Part shown: positions 55,498 through 64,000 of the stretch, piece by piece
Position numbering within the stretch: the first letter of the stretch is position 1
Layout of the letters: every line of letters begins with the position of its first letter
Source: CAVPNY01 sp963706905
GTDB taxonomy: Bacteria; Chloroflexota; Anaerolineae; Anaerolineales; UBA4823
Direction of reading: 5' to 3'
DNA: 64,000 nucleotides
Assembly (NCBI GenBank): GCA_963706905.1
Contig: CAVPNY010000012.1
Location: 248,001-312,000 of the forward strand
Made by a program: the position numbers and the translations under genes
The notes under the pieces: model-generated
What the model saw: the letters and a program-made list of their open reading frames with translations, nothing else
What the model was told of the DNA's origin: nothing
Database searches by the model: none

Positions 55498-57226
55498 ATG
55501 CGCATCCTCACAGACCACGAGGAACAGATTCTCCAGGCGGAACGACAATTGTTGACAGGTCTACGCATGTCCCTGACGCAGTTTGGCGCTTCAGAGGAAG
55601 ATCAGTCGACACTTTCAGAATCGCTTGTTCAACTCGACGAATTTTTCCTTATAGTCGTTGTCGGGGAGTTTAACTCTGGTAAAAGTTCTATCATCAACGC
55701 GCTATTGGGCAAAACCCTATTACAAGAGGGCGTCACTCCAACCACTTCTCAAATCACAATCTTGCGTTATGGCGAGGAACAGAAACGCGAGGTGATCGAT
55801 CGTAATCAGCATACCTTGTTCTTACCCGCTGAAATCTTGAAGGAAATCAGCATCGTGGATACTCCTGGCACCAATGCCATCATTCGAGAACATGAAATTC
55901 TTACTTCAAAGTTTGTCCCGCGCTCGGACCTGGTCCTGTTCATCACCTCCGCCGATCGGCCTTTTACTGAAAGCGAGCGAGCATTTCTGGAGAAGATTCG
56001 AAATTGGGGTAAGAAAATCCTAATTATTGTCAATAAGATTGACATTCTCCGCAATCAAGATGAGATAACTCAAGTGAAATCCTATATTGTCGAAAATGCC
56101 AGGTATTTGTTGGGAATCACTCCTGATATTTACCTGGTTAGCGCTCGAGATGCGATGCAAGCCAAACTAAACGAGCCTGTACCTCAAAAAGACGAAAATT
56201 TTTCAAAATTGGAACAATATATTGTCGATACGTTAGACGAAAAAAGCCGCCTAACCCTCAAATTAATGAGTTCCTCTTGGAGTAGCTAACCATCTTGTAA
56301 ACCGTTACAGCGAAATTACACGTTCACGGATTGATCTCCTGAAGACAGATCTTCAAATGCTGGCAGACGTAGACGCCCAATTGGGTCTGTATAAAGAGGA
56401 TATGCACCGGGACTTCCAATTCCGCATGGCAGACATTGAAAACATTCTGCTCGAAATGGAAAAACGCGGAGATGATTACTTTGAGGATATTTTTCGTTTA
56501 ACACGTGTATTCGACTTATTGAATAAAGATCGAATAAAGCAGGAATTTGAATCGAAGGTGATCGCTGATCTTCCTCAGCACATCGAGCGGAAAGTCAATG
56601 AGCTGATCGATTGGCTGGTGGATTGTGACTTACACCAATGGCAGGCGGTTATGGAACACCTCTCCGAGCGCCGGCAGACGTACCAGGATCGGTTAATCGG
56701 CGACCTGGGCATGGGAACGTTTCATTATGACCGGGAAAAGATGTTTGACACTGTCGGAAGAGAAGCCCAACGGGTTGTGGAAACCTATGATAAATCTGCG
56801 GAAGCCAGAGAAATCGCCTCAGGAGCCCAATCGGCTGTGGCTGCTTCCGCTGCACTAGAAGTAGGTGCAGTGGGTCTCGGCACTCTGATCACTATACTTG
56901 CTACAACCGCCGCGGCAGACGTGACCGGCATTTTGATCGCAGGGGTGATTGCAGCCCTGGGTTTATTCATTATTCCTGCGAAAAGACGCCAGGCTAAGGC
57001 ACAAATGCACTTGCGCGTTTCGGAACTGCGCACTCAATTAGTATCATCCCTCAAGGGACAATTCGAGAAAGAAATAGAGCGCAGTATCCAACATATTGAA
57101 AGCTCCATCGCTCCTTATACGCGCTTTGTACGCTCCGAGCGCGGCAAATTGGATGAATTACAAAACCAATTCGAGATCATTCAAAAAGAGATTGATAAAC
57201 TAAGCGCTGAAATTGAAGCTTTTTAA
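55498..57226 (+). pseudogene. Dynamin-like GTPase, frameshifted
   Basis: Two frames form one protein of about 575 residues. G1 is GEFNSGKSS (residues 56-64), G2 the Thr of TPTTSQIT, G3 DTPGTNA and G4 NKID. After the GTPase domain come helical stalk regions and a paired hydrophobic stretch (VGLGTLITILATTAAADVTG and ILIAGVIAALGLFII), which would insert into membrane, then a coiled coil. One extra T at 56271-56272 breaks LKLMS-PLGVANHL; without it the frame continues. Bacterial dynamins remodel membranes, for example in stress or phage defence. The ATG at 55498 has AGGTG before it. Confidence 0.85.
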
Positions 57227-57236
57227 GGGGCATGCA

Positions 57237-58346
57237 ATGAAGTATCTTTGGCTGGTCTTTACTCTCATTTTCATCCTTTCCTGCAACTTGATACAACATA
57301 TTCCGAAGCCCGCCCCCTCCCTAACTCCAGAAGATATAACGCTCCTTCCAAGTTCTCCAACACCGACAAATATTCCTCTTCCGACCAATACACCGCTCCC
57401 GACCAATACACCGCTCCCGACTGAAACCACAACCCCACTCCCAACGAACATTCCAACTCCAACACCCATCGGCTCCGGCAGCGGCTCGATTGTATTTCAG
57501 AGGATCGCAAAGAATGGAGACCATGAGATATCCGACATATATCTTGCAGGGATCGATGGATCTGCTGAAAACAACCTGACGAAGAATGAAAATGGTAATA
57601 TCCAATACTGGTCCCCTCGATGGTCGCCAGATGGGATGAAGATTTTATTTTTCAGAACGGAAAAAAAACCTGAAAATGACCAGGGTTGGTATAAATCTGA
57701 GCTATTTGTGATGAATGCAGATGGCTCTAATAAGCAAATATTGTCTCCAGCTACTCAAGCGGAGGAAAATTTTTTTGATAGCTTTGGGGATTGGTCACCG
57801 GATGGTGCGTCCATCGTATTTGAATCTAACCGGCATGCATTAGCAACGGATTTTGATAATGAATTGTTCAAAATTTCCATCTCAACGAATGAAATTACTC
57901 AATTAACCGATGAAAACGGATTCAGTATGCATCCTGCTTCGTCCCCTGACGGAACAAGAATTGCATTTATGTCTGATCGAGACGGCGATTGGGACATTTA
58001 TTTTATGAATACAGATGGAACCGGGATCACCCAACTGACCCAGAATAGTAATAGCGATAGATTTCCAGCCTGGTCACCAGATGGGTTAAGAATAGTATTT
58101 CACTCCGACAGGGATGGAAATGATGAGTTATATACAATTACGATCGACGGACTGACTGAATCACGATTAACCACAGATCCAGCTAGTGACACTTCTGCTG
58201 GTTGGTCACCCGACGGAAATTGGCTCGTGTTTCAATCAGATAAGGATGGAGATGAAGAATTGTATCTTTTGAGAGCTGATGGAACTGAGGCGATCCCGCT
58301 CACTAACAACTCTGACCAGGATATATTAGCAGATTTTAAACCCTGA
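57237..58346 (+). CDS. Lipoprotein with TolB-like (WD40-type PD40) beta-propeller
   Basis: A 369-residue protein with a signal segment ending ILSC, a Pro/Thr tether (residues 25-80) with short tandem repeats of PLPTNT, and a propeller with at least five PD40 repeats of the type FPAWSPDGLRIVFHSDRDGNDELY. Such propellers bind partner proteins or cell-wall material. An AGGGG precedes the ATG at 57237, which lies just after the dynamin stop. No enzymatic residues. Confidence 0.85.
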   Translation: MKYLWLVFTLIFILSCNLIQHIPKPAPSLTPEDITLLPSSPTPTNIPLPTNTPLPTNTPLPTETTTPLPTNIPTPTPIGSGSGSIVFQRIAKNGDHEISDIYLAGIDGSAENNLTKNENGNIQYWSPRWSPDGMKILFFRTEKKPENDQGWYKSELFVMNADGSNKQILSPATQAEENFFDSFGDWSPDGASIVFESNRHALATDFDNELFKISISTNEITQLTDENGFSMHPASSPDGTRIAFMSDRDGDWDIYFMNTDGTGITQLTQNSNSDRFPAWSPDGLRIVFHSDRDGNDELYTITIDGLTESRLTTDPASDTSAGWSPDGNWLVFQSDKDGDEELYLLRADGTEAIPLTNNSDQDILADFKP

Positions 58347-58375
58347 CTGAAAATTAACCCCCAAATAAAGGTCAG

Positions 58376-58447
58376 TGGCGAGAGTGGGATTTGAACCCAC
58401 GACCAAGGGCTTATGAGTCCCCTGCTCTACCGCTGAGCTACCTCGCC
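58376..58447 (-). tRNA. tRNA-Met (anticodon CAT)
   Basis: On the minus strand the acceptor GGCGAGG pairs with TCTCGCC, with a D arm GCTC...GAGC, anticodon loop CTCATAA (anticodon CAT) and T arm GTGGG-TTCAAAT-CCCAC. The discriminator is A. The last anticodon-stem pair is an A-G mismatch. An elongator tRNA-Met is most likely; a lysidine-modified tRNA-Ile2 also has CAT and cannot be excluded. Confidence 0.92.
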
Positions 58448-58481
58448 GAATGGATAGCGGCAGAATGTTACTATGCCCCGC

Positions 58482-61343
58482 TCATTTTGTCAATTGCATC
58501 CCCTTTAAGATTTCCGCATATTCGTTCAGAGCTCGATAATAGGGCAGGATGCTAGGGATGTAATGGCGTTCGTCGCGGGCGTGAGGTCCAATACCGGACT
58601 GTCCCCAGACAACGCCTTGCCCGGCGGGGGCGAAGCGGGCGCTCGTTCCGGGTAGCTTGCGACCAATGGTTGGCTCGCTCCCAGAAGCCTGGCGCACCCC
58701 CTGGATTAAGGCTACCAGGTAAGGGTTCCCTGGATCGCAAGCGACACCGTTTTCCTGGACTGAGATGGATAATTCAAGTTCCTGGCTGGCGCAATAATCC
58801 GCAAGGGATTCTCGCAGTGCGATCAGACCGTCCTGAGGGATTGGGCGCACTTCCACACCCAGTCGGCCTGCGGAAGGGGTAACATTGTAGACTCCCGGCT
58901 CCCCGACTTGAATGAAAGGAAAACGCGCCTGGGATTGCCAGCCGTCCGGGCTACTCAAGGTCAGGTGAGAGTCCAAGATTCTGGCGATGGCCGATCGGGC
59001 TTCGATCAGACGCAGGGTCAGGTCAGCCGTGGCGCCAGCAACACCTGAATGGCTGCGCAGGCCGCGCGCCTTTACTTCAAAGCGCATCACTCCCCGGTTC
59101 TGCGTGCATATCTCACCCCACAATTCGTCGCCGCGCTCGCCGGTACGCTCTCCAGCAATGAATAAATCAGGGGCATACCCTTCGCTCTCCAATAGAGCAA
59201 GCACATGCGGGGAGCCCATCTTTTCTGTCTCGCCATTCTCCTCGTTCCCCACCAGCAGCAGATTAAACGGCGGGTACGGCGGGCCTTTCCGCAAGTTATC
59301 CTTCATCCAAACCAGATAGGTTGCAACGACAGTTTTCATATCCGCCGCTCCCCTGCCCCACAAATAATCACCCTCCAGACGAGGGGCAAACTGGCTGTCG
59401 TCCGGTTCTGGCTCTACCACATCGAAATGACCACAAAGCATTATTGGTACCTGCATCTGGCGGGGAAAATTCGCCAGGATAGCCGGGTATTTAGCCTGGT
59501 TAAAGAAACGCACTTCCAGCCGATGATCTTCCAGGTAATCATAGATAAAAGTACCCGCGCGGCGGACTTCTTCCAGCCTTTCTTGCGGAGAAGCTGTCAC
59601 CGAAGGGATTTCAATCAACATCTCAGCCAAAGCCACGATTTCAGCGGTTTTATCGGGATAGGAAGCCTCGATCACCGTCTCTGGCAACGGCCTGAACCGA
59701 ATTGGCACGGAGGCATCCTGGTGGGCGTCCTCGCGCGCATGTTGCAGAAATTGGCCGATCTTGGCTGCCTCGCCTCCAATCCTTGGGTAGGTACCCGCAA
59801 TGATGGCTGCATCGTGCATTACCTGTCTTTCGCGTTGCTCAGCAAACTTGATCAACAATCCGGATGGTACCAGGAGTTGATTTGTTTTCCCATCTGGTTG
59901 GACACCAAGCTCCTGATAAGCCCAGGTTCGAATCTGCTCAGAGGTGTTTGGCGCACCCCGAGCCATGGCGTTCAGTGGTTCCAACAAATCGGTAACCCCC
60001 AGGACTTCTGCCAGCGGAGCGAGCTTAGCCAGTGTCCAGGACAGGAACTCACGTAAGGCGATTGGTTTTCCAGTCAAAGGGTTCTCGATTTCAGCCCGTA
60101 ATCCCTCCCGAGCAGCCAACTCTTCGTTGCGCCGTGCGCGCAGGATATCTTCTTGATCGTAGCGAAACCCGCGGGCAAATTGGGGATCAACGTAGAACCA
60201 CACAAGGAGCAGGTGTTTCAACGTCAGGTTGGCAATATCCAATTCGAGTGAGTGCCCCCCATCATCCGTGCGCACCTCTACCCTGGCCATGGGGAGATCG
60301 ATACGGGCGATCAGGTTCTGCACCTCGATTTGTCTGGCGGTTTCTTCAAAAGGCACATCATGCCCAACGGAGTATAGACCGCGTGCGTAAATATCCTGTA
60401 ATTGATCACTGGTCATTGCAATCAAACGCTCGACAGGTTCAGCGAAAGAACGTGCCCGGACAGGCGTCCAGTTATTATTGCCGAAGCGGATTCCACGCCG
60501 GACCAGGTCATATGAAATCTGCAGGTAATCATCATAGGAGCGGTAGAGATCCGGCACATCCATACCATTCGGATTCGGAAAAGTCAAATTCCTGACTGAG
60601 TCATAATTGGTGAGGAAAACAACCGGCTCACTATCCTGAAACCCAGCCTGAAATGGGGTAGATGCAGAGACGGCGATGAACAAGCTGGCAAAGGCACGCA
60701 TCAGGCGCGTGGCGGTAATGTAGAACTGGCTCTTATATTCATCGAGATGAACTGGCATTGTTCCCGATCCGTCTCTCTCGGAAGCAGGTAAGTGAATAAA
60801 ATCCCATTCCAATAGAGCATCCGGCAGGGATAGATTTGCGTGAGTACCGGCAGTGGCCAGCGAATCGCCATAAAGATCAACACACCGTTCAAGATAGCGA
60901 CGCTTCGCAATCGGCCAGGTGCCCGGTATGGAGTCGTGGCTTACTGAAGTAAGATAAGGTAGATTTCCATACCAGGAATACAGACGCTGGTCAAACTGTC
61001 GACCAGCCCTGGATAAGACGTTGATCAGCACTGCCTCCATCAGCCGGCCTTCAAAAACCGCCCCCTGCAAATGGTAGTAAGGCCGGGTAGCCCACTCGAT
61101 CATCCAATGAAAAACTTCTAGCTGGCTATAGTCTCTAAAATAGGCAGGTAAACAGTCTGAACGCAAGTAATCCACAAAGGATTGCTGGCCGGGCGATGAG
61201 CCTACTGTTAAGAGTGGATGCAGAGTGGCATCTAAGAGATTCCATTCCAACTCGAGCCCACAAACACCGCCATCAGGGTATTTGTTCATGGAGGTTTCAA
61301 GAGCAAGGAAATATTTTTCAGCAAATTGATTTAAGTCCAACAT
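58482..61343 (-). CDS. Fusion: GCS2-like carboxylate-amine ligase plus M20 metallopeptidase
   Basis: A 953-residue protein. Residues 1 to about 560 resemble the glutamate-cysteine ligase 2 fold (GLELEWNLLD, GTHANLSLPDALLEW, RVEVRTDDGGHSLELDIANL), which joins an acid to an amine using ATP. From about residue 585 it is an M20 (ArgE/DapE/carnosinase-like) amidohydrolase: the metal His and Asp in MLCGHFDVVEPEPDD, Asp in LWGRGAADMKT, the catalytic Glu pair in GNEENGE and GPHARDERHYIPS near the end. A ligase and an amide hydrolase in one chain is unusual. The ATG at 61343 has GGAGAAGAAAG upstream and puts the GCS2 motif near the N-terminus. It follows an aminotransferase by 26 bases. Substrate unknown; the GCS2 call is less certain than M20. 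Confidence 0.74.
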   Translation of the reverse strand: MLDLNQFAEKYFLALETSMNKYPDGGVCGLELEWNLLDATLHPLLTVGSSPGQQSFVDYLRSDCLPAYFRDYSQLEVFHWMIEWATRPYYHLQGAVFEGRLMEAVLINVLSRAGRQFDQRLYSWYGNLPYLTSVSHDSIPGTWPIAKRRYLERCVDLYGDSLATAGTHANLSLPDALLEWDFIHLPASERDGSGTMPVHLDEYKSQFYITATRLMRAFASLFIAVSASTPFQAGFQDSEPVVFLTNYDSVRNLTFPNPNGMDVPDLYRSYDDYLQISYDLVRRGIRFGNNNWTPVRARSFAEPVERLIAMTSDQLQDIYARGLYSVGHDVPFEETARQIEVQNLIARIDLPMARVEVRTDDGGHSLELDIANLTLKHLLLVWFYVDPQFARGFRYDQEDILRARRNEELAAREGLRAEIENPLTGKPIALREFLSWTLAKLAPLAEVLGVTDLLEPLNAMARGAPNTSEQIRTWAYQELGVQPDGKTNQLLVPSGLLIKFAEQRERQVMHDAAIIAGTYPRIGGEAAKIGQFLQHAREDAHQDASVPIRFRPLPETVIEASYPDKTAEIVALAEMLIEIPSVTASPQERLEEVRRAGTFIYDYLEDHRLEVRFFNQAKYPAILANFPRQMQVPIMLCGHFDVVEPEPDDSQFAPRLEGDYLWGRGAADMKTVVATYLVWMKDNLRKGPPYPPFNLLLVGNEENGETEKMGSPHVLALLESEGYAPDLFIAGERTGERGDELWGEICTQNRGVMRFEVKARGLRSHSGVAGATADLTLRLIEARSAIARILDSHLTLSSPDGWQSQARFPFIQVGEPGVYNVTPSAGRLGVEVRPIPQDGLIALRESLADYCASQELELSISVQENGVACDPGNPYLVALIQGVRQASGSEPTIGRKLPGTSARFAPAGQGVVWGQSGIGPHARDERHYIPSILPYYRALNEYAEILKGMQLTK

Positions 61344-61369
61344 CTTTCTTCTCCAAAAAAATCTGCTGA

Positions 61370-62681
61370 TTAACTTTCCAATGCCTTCAAGCCTCCAAGC
61401 AGCCGGTTTGCAGCGCCCAGGGTTCGTTCCGGTGGAGTGGCGTAGGAAAACCGCACCCATTCACCGCCAAATGGAGAAAAGTACGCACCTGGCACGATAG
61501 CCACACCATGCTCTTCAGCCAGATATTGCCCCATTGGTTCGCTATCTGACCAGCCTCGCGATTCGAGCCACTTTCCAACGTGGATAAAAGCATAGTACCC
61601 TTTGCCCAGGATATAGGTAAATTGATAATCATCCAGGAATTGCTTAAGTACCTTCCGACTGGCATTGGTAGGCTCGACAATCGTCCGACTGGCCTGTGCG
61701 TAGCCCATCTCATAAGCTGCCATCGCCACCGCGAGTGAAAAATACGATGGCATCACACTGTGTGACGCTCGTGCAACGATAAACTTTGTCACCTCATCTG
61801 GTGCGATCAGATGGCAGTTACGGATATTTGAGGCGCCCAGGCTTTTTGTGATCCCATCTAAGAACATCAACCGAGTACGTTCGACCGGATCAAACAATCT
61901 CAGGAACGAATTCAAATTCATCGGTTTCTCATCGGTAACAAAATGATACATCCAATCGAACAGGACAAACGCCACACCTGCTTCCAAAGCAGCCCTGGCA
62001 AGCTCTGCCTGTCTCTCGGGGGTGATCGTCAAACCAGTTGGGTTATCCGGGCAGGTAATCACCAACCCCGCAATTTTTCGCCCAGATTGACCGGCAAAAT
62101 CAACACAAGCGCGAATGCTCTCAGGTGTGTATGCCCATCCTTCAGCCGGATTCCCTGAGGCCCAAAGAACATTCGCTCCAACTCCATAGGGTCCCCAATT
62201 ATAGGAAATCCAGGGTACCCGGGAGACGATCAAGGCATCCCCCTGGCGGCCATACCCCAAAGCAAGCATAGCCTGATAAGCTTTCACCAGTGCATCCCGC
62301 CCTCCGATTGTACCAATCACATTGGCTGGGCCAATTCCAAGATCTGGTTCGAGTTTCCAATAAGAACTCGATGACAGACCTTCTGTATTCATCGGTCCCA
62401 TAGGGCATATCATAGGCCGTGCCATGCTCCAACTGGAGTTTCGCAGCTTTTTCCAGGATCTCAAGCGGTGTGCCTGGCAAGCTGGCGCCACCATCACCTT
62501 GAGAAGCATCGAATGTCTCACCAGTCGGATTGTGCTGGTTATATACCTTCAGAGATTTATTAATCAAAAACATCCGTGAAGGAGGAATTGGAGCTAACTC
62601 CTTCAAATGACCGCTAACCGGAACCAGGTTAATATCAGGAACTGCATAAGTCGGCTCGTGGGAAGGGGTTTGTTGGGACAT
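61370..62681 (-). pseudogene. PLP-dependent aminotransferase class I/II, frameshifted
   Basis: Two frames form a protein of about 436 residues. The first part begins MSQQTPSHEP and has TAYDMPYGTDEYRRSVIEFLLE. The second has NVIGTIGGRDALVKAYQAM, WISYNWGPYG, the PLP-binding TCPDNPTGLTIT, FDWMYHFV with Asp and Tyr, and the Schiff-base Lys in LDGITKSLGASNIRNCHL. One base is missing near 62357 (LLE-KLEPDLGIGPANV). Aspartate/tyrosine-type aminotransferases are the nearest group. The leader upstream has an Asn-rich peptide and a terminator, and the next gene is the GCS2-M20 fusion, so this is the first gene of a two-gene operon. Confidence 0.85.
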
Positions 62682-62719
62682 CTCAATCTCCTTTGAATTT
62701 GATAGTTGCCTTATAAAAA

Positions 62720-62744
62720 AACGCCCCGGTTTCGTCGGGGCGTT
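62720..62744 (-). terminator. Terminator (attenuator) before the aminotransferase
   Basis: On the minus strand AACGCCCCG (62744-62736) pairs with CGGGGCGTT (62728-62720) and is followed by a run of T (62720-62714). It lies 39 bases before the aminotransferase start and downstream of that gene's own promoter, so it can act as an attenuator; it would also end transcripts from the polyprenyl synthase. Confidence 0.85.
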
Positions 62745-62772
62745 GGTGGTCTGTGGATAATTCTGCCTAACA

Positions 62773-62798
62773 GGTTTAGCGGATTGCGACCGCTAACC
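62773..62798 (-). promoter_or_regulatory. Hairpin overlapping the stop of the leader peptide
   Basis: GGTTAGCGG pairs with CCGCTAAACC (one bulge) around a 7-base loop. The TAG of the leader peptide (62795-62793) lies inside the first arm, so a ribosome reaching or stalling before the stop would change the fold. It precedes the terminator, as pause hairpins do in amino-acid operon leaders. Confidence 0.5.
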
Positions 62799-62861
62799 CA
62801 CGCTCCGATGCGGGGTTTTCACATGGTTATTCGAATTATTCGAATCGTTCTTCAGGTTCAT
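62793..62861 (-). CDS. Asn-rich leader peptide of the aminotransferase operon
   Basis: A 22-residue ORF, MNLKNDSNNSNNHVKTPHRSVG. Six of its first twelve codons are for Asn. The ATG is 11 bases after the -10 box, so the message would be almost leaderless. It ends inside a hairpin that precedes a terminator. This is the build of a leader peptide for transcription attenuation, here sensing charged tRNA-Asn. It could still be a chance ORF. Confidence 0.5.
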   Translation of the reverse strand: MNLKNDSNNSNNHVKTPHRSVG

Positions 62862-62871
62862 AATGGCAGGA

Positions 62872-62900
62872 ACTATATCACTTTGGGATATTGAAGTCAA
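62872..62900 (-). promoter_or_regulatory. Promoter of the leader and aminotransferase operon
   Basis: On the minus strand TTGACT (62900-62895), a 17-base spacer and TATAGT (62877-62872) give five of six matches in both boxes. It lies just after the polyprenyl synthase stop. Confidence 0.65.
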
Positions 62901-62918
62901 GGAGAGATTTCGACTAGA

Positions 62919-63896
62919 TCAATAATGCCGCTGGATAACATAGTTGGCTAAATCTTCCAGAGCCTGATGCTCGACATTTTGAGGTAAATCCTCTAATGCA
63001 TCCAAAGCCCTGGCAATATGCTGACCAGCTTCTTTGATTGATTTCTCGATTGCACCGCTGCTGCGGATATCGTGGGTTAATCTGGTCAAGCGCGTTTCAT
63101 CGTAGAGGACGCCGTTCAAGGCTAAACTCAAATCCGGATCATCTGGCTCCGACTCAAGATAATAGATTGTTGGTAGGGTAATCAAACCCTGGCGTAAATC
63201 ACTGGCTACCGGCTTGCCGATTTTTTCCTGCTCGCCAGAGAAATCGAGCACATCATCAACAATTTGAAATGCCATACCAATCCCGTAGCCAAAACTTCGC
63301 ACCGGCTCGAGGGCATCTTCGCACATTGGACTTAGCAATGCCGAGGCTGTTGTCGCCAATTCGAACATCGAGGCAGTCTTGGCGTAGATGCGCTTGTAAT
63401 AGTCTTCACGGATCGAACCGGTATCTCGTCTGAAGAGCTGAGAAATTTCACCGCTGACAATTGTGGAGAGGGTTCGAGAAAATACTTGCATCACTTCTAC
63501 TGATCCGGTGGCTGATGCCATCTCCGCGGCGCGAGCAAAGATATAATCCCCTGTCAAAACCGTGGCTGCCGGAGACCATTGAGAATTAAGGGTTGGGATG
63601 CCTCTCCGCAGTAGGGACCCGTCAATCAAATCATCATGCACGAGGGTCGCGGTGTGCAGAAGCTCGATGGCTGCCGCAAGAGTGATCAATCGTTCTTCAT
63701 CGGCACCCAACATTCGACCTGTCAATAAGGCGACAGCCGGGCGGATTCGTTTTCCGCCGGAAGATAACAGGTGATCCAAGGCTGCTTTCAGATCAGGATT
63801 GTATCCGTTTGCGGCAGATCGCATCTTCACTTCAACGGAGTGGATGCTTTCTTGAACAGGATTAAAGAAGGCAACAGTTGTCAATTGAATATTCAC
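62919..63896 (-). CDS. Polyprenyl diphosphate synthase
   Basis: A 325-residue trans-isoprenyl diphosphate synthase with GGKRIRPAVALLTG, the first Asp-rich motif DDLID in LVHDDLIDGSLLRRG, the GDYIFARA segment and the second motif DDVLDF with GKPVASDLRQG. It joins isopentenyl diphosphate units to an allylic primer. Chain length cannot be read with certainty; the Ala and small residues before the first motif suggest a medium or long product, such as a quinone side chain or glycan carrier. The GTG at 63896 overlaps the TatD stop (GTGA), which shows translational coupling. Confidence 0.93.
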   Translation of the reverse strand: MNIQLTTVAFFNPVQESIHSVEVKMRSAANGYNPDLKAALDHLLSSGGKRIRPAVALLTGRMLGADEERLITLAAAIELLHTATLVHDDLIDGSLLRRGIPTLNSQWSPAATVLTGDYIFARAAEMASATGSVEVMQVFSRTLSTIVSGEISQLFRRDTGSIREDYYKRIYAKTASMFELATTASALLSPMCEDALEPVRSFGYGIGMAFQIVDDVLDFSGEQEKIGKPVASDLRQGLITLPTIYYLESEPDDPDLSLALNGVLYDETRLTRLTHDIRSSGAIEKSIKEAGQHIARALDALEDLPQNVEHQALEDLANYVIQRHY

Positions 63897-64000
63897 CAAT
63901 CGAATAAACGATTCGCATTGGCACTGGTTGCCATTGCGATCGTTTGATAATCCACGCTTTGAAGTTCACCAATTTTCTCAGCCACAAGGCGTACATAAGC
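63893..64000 (-). CDS. TatD-family hydrolase, C-terminal fragment (cut by window)
   Basis: The minus strand has an open frame from the right edge to a TGA at 63895-63893, coding for AYVRLVAEKIGELQSVDYQ and then TIAMATSANANRLFDW. This matches the end of TatD-type metal-dependent deoxyribonucleases (VAxKIAELxGxxxEEVAxxTTxNARRLF). Only 35 residues are visible. The stop overlaps the start of the polyprenyl synthase. Confidence 0.72.
   Translation of the reverse strand, partial: AYVRLVAEKIGELQSVDYQTIAMATSANANRLFDW

Noticed and set aside
57356..57470. Short tandem repeats that look like a repeat array, with a Gly/Val-rich ORF on the opposite strand
   Set aside because: They are codon repeats of the Pro/Thr tether in the TolB-like lipoprotein. 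Units are short, without spacers, so this is not CRISPR, and the opposite ORF is a shadow of it.
62760..62918. T-box or known metabolite riboswitch before the aminotransferase
   Set aside because: No T-box core sequence (AGGGTGGNACCGCG) and no riboswitch motif that I know is present. The leader-peptide model explains the hairpins better.

Overview
The window looks like a chromosomal segment from a non-photosynthetic, probably anaerobic member of the Chloroflexota, most likely Anaerolineae. This is inferred from gene content and style: Thr/Pro-rich stalk linkers, surface proteins carrying a YLP(L/V)I motif, Kelch and PQQ propellers on membrane proteins, a bacterial stay-green homologue and mid-range base composition. 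No rRNA or marker phylogeny is available to prove it. Two tRNAs are present: Gly-CCC (+) and Met-CAT (-). No CRISPR array, prophage or complete IS was seen.

Layout. 0-3.8 kb: end of an FtsX-type ABC permease, a LysE exporter and an AttH/CrtC-like secreted lipocalin-fold protein broken by a frameshift. 3.8-7.5 kb: a compact operon behind a consensus sigma70 promoter, with an SDR-DUF2867 protein, a stay-green (Mg-dechelatase) homologue, a membrane-anchored alpha/beta hydrolase and a peroxiredoxin-like gene whose redox Cys codon is an in-frame UGA with a SECIS-like hairpin. That last gene is a strong candidate selenoprotein. 7.7-14.6 kb: a family 2 glycosyltransferase, zwf interrupted by an 88-bp MITE with a 9-bp target duplication, a Thr/Pro stalk protein, a membrane protein, and an ABC-F gene behind a leader with a tiny ORF and a terminator. 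14.6-33.6 kb: a cell-surface polysaccharide locus (M23 peptidase, glycosyltransferases, flippase, pyruvyltransferase, O-methyltransferase, initiating sugar phosphotransferase), a strongly signalled secreted protein, and a LuxR-TM-Kelch regulator. 34-38 kb: alanine dehydrogenase, CoA transferase/hydrolase and pyruvate kinase, a likely fermentative amino-acid module. 38-46 kb: a STAND NTPase with TPRs, a broken M29 aminopeptidase, an EEP hydrolase, a penicillin acylase and a LysM/Ig protein. 47-58 kb: DppB, then DppC fused to beta-propellers, a CcrM-like methyltransferase, a membrane NERD protein, lipoproteins and a dynamin-like GTPase. 58-64 kb (minus strand): TatD fragment, polyprenyl synthase, then an aminotransferase and a GCS2-M20 fusion behind a leader that encodes an Asn-rich peptide and a terminator.

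About a dozen single-base frameshifts interrupt otherwise intact genes, several of them in short homopolymers. Indel errors in the assembly are as likely as real gene decay, so affected genes are given as full spans with the break described. The MITE in zwf and the UGA in the peroxiredoxin are not explained by such errors.
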